Assembly (NCBI GenBank): GCA_965116445.1
Contig: OZ220688.1
Coordinates: 2,604,001-2,668,000, forward strand
DNA from: Multivorans sp965116445
GTDB taxonomy: Bacteria > Acidobacteriota > Thermoanaerobaculia > Multivoradales > Multivoraceae
DNA: 64,000 nucleotides
Reading direction: 5' to 3'
Shown here: piece by piece, positions 59,971 to 64,000 of the stretch
Layout of the letters: every line of letters begins with the position of its first letter
Position numbering within the stretch: position 1 is the stretch's first letter
Made by a program: the position numbers and the translations under genes
The notes under the pieces: model-generated
Seen by the model: only the letters and a program-made list of their open reading frames with translations
Database searches by the model: none
Told to the model about the DNA's origin: nothing

Positions 59971-60561
59971 CTACTGGGCTCCCCGACGCTCCACGACGCG
60001 GTCGGCCAGGCCGTACTCCACCGCCATTTCGGCGGTCAGAATCTTGTCCCGCTCGGTGTCGGCGTGGACTTCTTCGGTGGACTTTCCGGTGTGCAGCGCC
60101 AGCAGTTCGTCGATCCGACCGCGCATCCGCAGCAGGTCCTGGGCGTGGATGTCGATGTCTGTCTGCTGGCCTCCCAGGGCCTGCACCCAGGGCTGGTGAA
60201 TCAGCACGCGCGCGTTGGGCAGCACGAGCCGTTTCTCCTTGGCGCCGCCCGCCAGGAGCACCGCCGCGAAAGACGCCGCCTGGCCCACGCACAGGGTCGA
60301 GACATCCGGCTTCACATGCTGCATCGTGTCGTAGATGGCGAAGCCCGCGGTCACGGAGCCACCCGGCGAATTGATGTAGAGGGAGATGTCCTTCTCCGGG
60401 TTCTCGGACTCGAGAAACAGCATCTGTGCGATGACCAGGTTCGCCACGTCGTCATCGATAGCCCGGCCGAGGAACACGATGTTGTCCTTGAGCAGCCGCG
60501 AGTAGATGTCGTAGGCGCGTTCTCCCCGGTTGGTCTGTTCGACCACCATGGGTACGAGCAT
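59971..60561 (-). CDS. clpP: ATP-dependent Clp protease proteolytic subunit ClpP
   Basis: Barrel-forming serine protease. Catalytic Ser97 lies in VGQAASFAAVLLAGG, His122 in VLIHQPWVQALGG, and the Asp at about 171 in the TERD segment. GDRAIDDDVANLVIAQMLFLE-type helix region and YINSPGGSVTAGFAIYDTMQ are present. 196 residues, normal. 3-bp gap to tig upstream; the gap to clpX (158 bp) is longer. Confidence 0.97.
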   Translation of the reverse strand: MLVPMVVEQTNRGERAYDIYSRLLKDNIVFLGRAIDDDVANLVIAQMLFLESENPEKDISLYINSPGGSVTAGFAIYDTMQHVKPDVSTLCVGQAASFAAVLLAGGAKEKRLVLPNARVLIHQPWVQALGGQQTDIDIHAQDLLRMRGRIDELLALHTGKSTEEVHADTERDKILTAEMAVEYGLADRVVERRGAQ

Positions 60562-60564
60562 GGC

Positions 60565-61968
60565 TTAGCCCTCTTCTTCGGCGGCGGGTTCTTCCGCCCC
60601 GCCGCCCGATTCATCCTTGGGCGCAGCGACCGGCGCGTTGGCCTCGAGCAAGGCCTGCACCGTCGTGTCCCGTCTGAGTTCGATCTTCAACATCTCCATG
60701 CCGCCATCCCGCTCCAGCTCACGGCGCAACTTGCCCCGGTTCGTGTTGCGGGAGCGAGCCATGATCTCCAGCGTGCGCTCGAGCTCTTCCCGGGTCGGTT
60801 CGATCCCGTCCTCACGGGCGATCCGGTCGAGCAGGAAGGAGGAATGCGCCCGTTTTCCCGCCTGCGGCCGGATCTCCTCCATCATCTGCTCCCAGGGCAA
60901 CTGCTGCTGTTCGAGATCCACACCCTGTCGAGCCAGGTTGTTCGCGTAGGACCGCGCCATCTGGAACGCCTCGCGTTCCACCACCGCCTCGGGGAGTTCA
61001 ACCGGATACCGTTCGCGCAACTGCTCGAGCAGGGCGTCCGTGCGCTGCTGGCCGGCAGCCTCGACCTTCCGCGACCGCACCTGCTCCCGAAGGTTCTCCC
61101 GCAGATCATCGACGCTCTCGATGCTCGCGGCCAAGCCGCTGGCCCAGTCGTCGTCGACCTCCGGCAGCTTCCTCTCGAGCACCTCGTCGAGTTCGACGTC
61201 GTAGCGGCGCTGCCGTTCGATGTTGTCTTCCTGCTCGACGCGCTCGAAGCTCGCCGCCCGACCGGCCGAGAGCCCCGTCAGGTTGTCGGTGAGCTCAGGC
61301 CAGACCCGCTCGTCGCCCAGCTCGAGGTCGATGTCGTGGGTCGCCGGACCGCGAGTGTCCTGGTCGTGGCTGTGGCTGTGGTCGTGGCTGTGGTCATGGT
61401 CGTGGTCGTGACCCTCGCCATCCGCCTCCGCGTCAAACCCGGGCATCGCGGAGCGATGGACCTTCCCGCGCACCCGGTCGCCGCGTGCGGCCGAGCGGTC
61501 GACCGGCACCCAGGTCGAGCGCTCCAGGCGAACCTGCTCCAGCACATCGTCGACCTCCGCCTCGGTCGGCTCCACTTCGGGCTGCGGCAGCTCGAAGCTC
61601 CGGTCGTCGTCGATTTCGACATCGGGCTCGACGTCGACGGTCACCGTGAAGCGCAACGGCTGGCCGGGGACCACCTCGACCGGCCCGACACTTGGCGGCA
61701 GCATGGAGTGGACATCCTCCTCCTCGCGCGCCAACTGCCAGTACTTCGGCGCCAGCCGCTCCGACACATCCTCCCCGATCGCCTCGGCGAACCGCTGGCG
61801 GATCAGGTCGAGCGGCGCCTTGCCCTTGCGGAAGCCGTCGAGACGGGCCCGGCGACGGTAGTCCTGAGCCACCCTCAGGTGCTCGGCATCGACCTCCTCG
61901 GCCGGCACCTCGATGTCGAACTCGTGCCGGCACAGGCCGACCTCCCGCTTGGAGACCACTACAGTCAT
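60565..61968 (-). CDS. tig: Trigger factor with a histidine-rich insertion
   Basis: Ribosome-bound chaperone and peptidyl-prolyl isomerase. The N-terminal domain has FRKGKAPLDLIRQRF (ribosome-binding signature is usually GFRxGKxP; here DGFRKGKAP). At 467 residues it is longer than the usual 430 or so. Residues 187-204 read HDHDHDHSHDHSHSHDQD, inside the PPIase domain region, an unusual His/Asp-rich stretch able to bind divalent metals. The C-terminal chaperone domain follows and ends in an acidic tail. First of tig-clpP-clpX-lon. Confidence 0.94.
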   Translation of the reverse strand: MTVVVSKREVGLCRHEFDIEVPAEEVDAEHLRVAQDYRRRARLDGFRKGKAPLDLIRQRFAEAIGEDVSERLAPKYWQLAREEEDVHSMLPPSVGPVEVVPGQPLRFTVTVDVEPDVEIDDDRSFELPQPEVEPTEAEVDDVLEQVRLERSTWVPVDRSAARGDRVRGKVHRSAMPGFDAEADGEGHDHDHDHSHDHSHSHDQDTRGPATHDIDLELGDERVWPELTDNLTGLSAGRAASFERVEQEDNIERQRRYDVELDEVLERKLPEVDDDWASGLAASIESVDDLRENLREQVRSRKVEAAGQQRTDALLEQLRERYPVELPEAVVEREAFQMARSYANNLARQGVDLEQQQLPWEQMMEEIRPQAGKRAHSSFLLDRIAREDGIEPTREELERTLEIMARSRNTNRGKLRRELERDGGMEMLKIELRRDTTVQALLEANAPVAAPKDESGGGAEEPAAEEEG

Positions 61969-62073
61969 GACTGGAAGCGTGGAATCAGCGGGTTACGGTT
62001 GCGAGAGAAAGGGCGGATGGTTGCGAGAGCAGACTCTGGAGTCCAGGGGGCGCGACAAGTTGCGTGTCAGGCG

Positions 62074-62155
62074 TGCGAAAGGGGGGACTCGAACCCCCAC
62101 CCCTCTCGGGACTAGATCCTAAGTCTAGCGCGTCTACCAGTTCCGCCACTTTCGC
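62074..62155 (-). tRNA. tRNA-Leu (anticodon TAG)
   Basis: 82 nt on the minus strand with acceptor GCGAAAG/CTTTCGC and a variable arm (TCCCGAGAGGGGT region). Anticodon loop is CTTAGGA, giving TAG. The 3' CCA is not encoded, unlike in the other four tRNAs of the window. It lies 105 bp upstream of tig. Confidence 0.93.
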
Positions 62156-62193
62156 GCCGTCGCCCCCAGGAATGGGCTGCCTCGGGTGGGGTG

Positions 62194-62269
62194 TGGTGAG
62201 CCGCCTAGGAATCGAACCTAGAACCCACAGATTAAGAGTCTGTTGCTCTGCCAATTGAGCTAGCGGCCC
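62194..62269 (-). tRNA. tRNA-Lys (anticodon CTT)
   Basis: 76 nt on the minus strand, acceptor GGGCCGC/GCGGCTC, anticodon loop CTCTTAA giving CTT, T-loop TTCGATT, CCA encoded. It is 38 nt upstream of tRNA-Leu in the same direction. TATAGT at 62331-62326 may be part of a promoter, but no good -35 is seen. Confidence 0.95.
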
Positions 62270-62352
62270 GGCCTCCACGCCGCCTTCGCGTCAACCGGGT
62301 TCTCCGGTGCCGGCGGCAGCGGGGCACTATATCCGAAGTGCTGCGGCCCCGT

Positions 62353-62391
62353 GCGCGGCAGAAACCGGGTGCGCCGGACCTTCTGCCGCGC
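62353..62391. repeat. Intact hairpin repeat matching the insertion-sequence target
   Basis: GCGCGGCAGAA (62353-62363) and TTCTGCCGCGC (62381-62391) form an 11-bp perfect stem with loop ACCGGGTGCGCCGGACC. The same two arms flank the IS1111-type element at 2224-2234 and 3714-3724. It ends right at the thiS stop. Confidence 0.8.
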
Positions 62392-62604
62392 CTAACCACC
62401 CTGAACGAAGCGCACGATCTCGACGCGGTCTCCATCGCGGAGCGCCGTTTCGCCAAAGCGGGCCCGCGGCACGAGTTCGCGGTTCAACTCGACCGCCACC
62501 GTCTTCGGGTGCTGGTCCAGGCTCGCCAGCAGATCGAGAACGGTGGCGCCGGTCCCCTCGTAAGCCAACTCCTTCTCCTGGCCGTTGACCCGAAGTTGCA
62601 GCAC
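62392..62604 (-). CDS. thiS: Sulfur carrier protein ThiS (ThiS/MoaD family)
   Basis: About 70 residues, beta-grasp fold with LRVNGQEKELAYEGTGATVL, DLLASLDQHPKTVAVELNRE and the terminal VEIVRFVQGG; the C-terminal Gly-Gly is the thiocarboxylate site. It most likely serves thiazole synthesis for thiamin. No other thi gene is in view. GTG at 62604 or 62613 is the likely start; a long reading to 62697 would overlap rsfS. It lies 22 bp after rsfS. Confidence 0.85.
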   Translation of the reverse strand: MLQLRVNGQEKELAYEGTGATVLDLLASLDQHPKTVAVELNRELVPRARFGETALRDGDRVEIVRFVQGG

Positions 62605-62626
62605 TGGGCCCACCGCAGCAACGTCC

Positions 62627-63043
62627 TCAGTCGGGCGCGAGTTCCGCGGTCCGGTCCGGGGCGTCGGACCACAGCCGTTCCAGGCGATAGAGTTCACGCC
62701 GCTCGGCGTCGAAGACGTGGACGACCACGTCGCCGTAGTCGAGCAGCACCCACTGGCCCCTGCCCGCTCCTTCGAGATGCAGCGGCCGGGAGCCGTCGGC
62801 GCGCAGCCGGCGCTCCACCGCTTCCGCGATGCTGCTCACCTGGCGGGCGTTGGCTCCGTTGCAGATGACGAAGAAGTCGGTGAAGTCGCTGACTTCGGTG
62901 AGTTCCAGCACGCGCAGGTCCTGCGCCTTGCGGTCAAGCGCCGCCGCGGCTGCCGCGCGAACACGATCCTCTGAGTGGTCGGTCCCCTCGGGATCGGGAG
63001 TGGTCGCGGCCCCTTGGGCCTGGAGCGTTTGCACTTGCGTCAA
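62627..63043 (-). CDS. rsfS: Ribosomal silencing factor RsfS
   Basis: Binds uL14 and blocks subunit joining when nutrients are low. 138 residues with KAQDLRVLELTEVSDFTDFF, VICNGANARQVSSIAEAVER, then GQWVLLDYGDVVVHVFDAER and a C-terminal helix LYRLERLWSDAP. The TTG start overlaps the nadD stop (TTGA), showing coupling. The first 28 residues are variable. Confidence 0.94.
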   Translation of the reverse strand: MTQVQTLQAQGAATTPDPEGTDHSEDRVRAAAAAALDRKAQDLRVLELTEVSDFTDFFVICNGANARQVSSIAEAVERRLRADGSRPLHLEGAGRGQWVLLDYGDVVVHVFDAERRELYRLERLWSDAPDRTAELAPD

Positions 63044-63648
63044 CGGTACAACCCGTACTTGCGACAGTAGCGCAGCACCGGGTCCGGCATCAAATCCGCG
63101 TTCACGTCGGCACCCTGCGCCAGACGCCGGCGAATGTCACTCGACGAGACATCGACCGAACGGTGACGGACGAGGACGTAGCCTCGCGCCCTCTCGACGG
63201 ACGAACGCACCTCCGGGTCGAGCCCCCGCTCCCCGGGACGCGCGAGGACAACCAGCTTCACCGCCTCGATCAGGTCGTCAAAGCGTCGCCAGCCGGGTAG
63301 TTCGTTGAAACTGTCGACGCCCAGGAGCAGGTGGAACTCGGCATCCGGAGACTCGGTCGCGTAGCGCTCGACCGTCTCGATCGTGTACACGGATCGTCGG
63401 AGGTCGAGTTCGGCATCCGACACGATGAGTTCGGGAAAGGGCATCAGCGCCAACTCGACCATCGTGTTCCGCCGCAGCGCGGGGGCCCTCGTTCCCCGCG
63501 GCTTGTGCGGCGGGCGGGCAGTCGGCAGATAGTGAACGACATCCAGCCCGAGAGACTCCCGGGCAGCGAGCACCGGTCGAATGTGGCCGTTGTGGATCGG
63601 ATCGAAGCTGCCGCCGAAGAGCCCGATACGCGCCCCCTTGCCGCTCAT
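63040..63648 (-). CDS. nadD: Nicotinate-nucleotide adenylyltransferase
   Basis: NAD synthesis: NaMN plus ATP to NaAD. 202 residues with the nucleotidyl-transferase motif IGLFGGSFDPIHNGHIRPVL, LPTARPPHKP, FHLLLGVDSFNELPGWRRFD and the C-terminal VSSSDIRRRLAQG (ISSTxIR type). ATG at 63648 overlaps the obg stop (ATGA). Standard obg-nadD-rsfS order. Confidence 0.96.
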   Translation of the reverse strand: MSGKGARIGLFGGSFDPIHNGHIRPVLAARESLGLDVVHYLPTARPPHKPRGTRAPALRRNTMVELALMPFPELIVSDAELDLRRSVYTIETVERYATESPDAEFHLLLGVDSFNELPGWRRFDDLIEAVKLVVLARPGERGLDPEVRSSVERARGYVLVRHRSVDVSSSDIRRRLAQGADVNADLMPDPVLRYCRKYGLYR

Positions 63649-64000
63649 GGCCGACTTCCCGACGCCGTGTCCGCGGCTGCATCGGCCGCGTTGAGCAGGC
63701 CCCGAAGTTCCCGAACGAGCGGCGCCAGGCCCGCTCCCGCCACGGCCGAGACTTCGAGTGCCTTCAGTCCCCGTTTCGCGGCCAGTTCGTGAAGCTCGCG
63801 GCGCCTGTCCTCGTCGGCGATGTCGAGCTTCGAACCGCACAGGATCCGCGGCCGGTGCAGGAGTTCTTCGTTGAAGGCGCCCAGCTCGGCATCGATCGTG
63901 TCCGTGGCCCCCTCCACGCTGCCGCCCTCTTCGTCCGGCTGCGGCCCGAGATCGACCAGGTGCAGCAGCACGCGGCACCGCTCGACGTGACGAAGGAAGC
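63645..64000 (-). CDS. obg: GTPase Obg/CgtA, 3' part only
   Basis: The visible 118 or so residues are the end of the G domain: FLRHVERCRVLLHLVDLGPQ at the window edge, then ELGAFNEELLHRPRILCGSK and KLDIADED (G4; the usual NKxD reads SKLD), then ALEVSAVAGAGLAPLVREL (G5 SA motif). The gene continues beyond base 64000 on the left side of the protein. No separate Obg C-terminal domain is present after the G domain, only a short AADAAADTASGSRP tail. Confidence 0.85.
   Translation of the reverse strand, partial: FLRHVERCRVLLHLVDLGPQPDEEGGSVEGATDTIDAELGAFNEELLHRPRILCGSKLDIADEDRRRELHELAAKRGLKALEVSAVAGAGLAPLVRELRGLLNAADAAADTASGSRP

Noticed and set aside
61351..61412. CATGGTCGTGGT-type simple repeat as a frameshift or assembly artefact
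   Set aside because: The frame stays open through the His-rich codons and joins two normal trigger-factor domains, so it is treated as real coding sequence.

Overview
This is a high-GC bacterial chromosome segment packed with housekeeping operons, with short intergenic gaps full of hairpin repeats. The gene order (rplM-rpsI-rpsB-tsf-pyrH-frr, tig-clpP-clpX-lon, obg-nadD-rsfS) is generic for bacteria. The secreted S9 peptidase, ThuA and NamZ proteins, a broken member of a secreted family I associate with Acidobacteriota, and many GTG/TTG starts suggest an uncultured Acidobacteriota. That placement is an inference without marker searches.

Layout. 1-3.7 kb: a SulP-STAS transporter with an extra C-terminal domain, then an IS110/IS1111-type insertion sequence sitting in a palindromic repeat. 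3.7-8.5 kb: ThuA-like and RidA-like secreted proteins (divergent), a Thr-Tyr-Gly tRNA cluster, a small DUF1640-like membrane protein and an S9 peptidase. 8.5-14.5 kb (minus strand): rplM-rpsI-rpsB-tsf-pyrH-frr-ispDF-rlmB. pyrH carries an apparent one-base frameshift. 14.7-24.3 kb: coaE, an ITPA-like nucleotide pyrophosphatase, argF, rlpA, a eukaryote-like purB, serA, namZ, moaC, a glycosyltransferase and hup, with several inverted-repeat elements between them. 24.6-29.4 kb: rsmB-fmt-ftsK.

29.7-36.3 kb (minus strand): a tripartite RND efflux operon whose outer-membrane protein is fused to an N-terminal substrate-binding domain. 36.3-47.2 kb: an accessory, probably catabolic cluster (MaoC hydratase, acyl-CoA dehydrogenase, MmgE/PrpD, acyl-CoA ligase, FAD monooxygenase, LLM flavin oxidoreductase, cytochrome P450, metallo-beta-lactamase-fold hydrolase) with a broken secreted-protein gene in the middle. 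47.2-56.1 kb: ksgA, a minimal GGDEF protein, an O-antigen-ligase-like membrane protein, DUF362, rho, engB, an FN3/Ig-domain gene remnant and an unknown secreted protein. 56.1-64 kb (minus strand): lon, clpX, clpP and a trigger factor with a histidine-rich insert, tRNA-Leu and tRNA-Lys, thiS, rsfS, nadD and the 3' end of obg, which runs off the window.

The most unusual items are: (i) the IS1111-type element, whose empty site can be rebuilt exactly as a member of a dispersed, covarying hairpin-repeat family and whose 3' non-coding end should encode its guide RNA; (ii) the substrate-binding-protein/TolC fusion in the RND operon; (iii) two MITE-like inverted-repeat elements, one of which supplies the lon stop codon; and (iv) the trigger factor with a His/Asp-rich loop.
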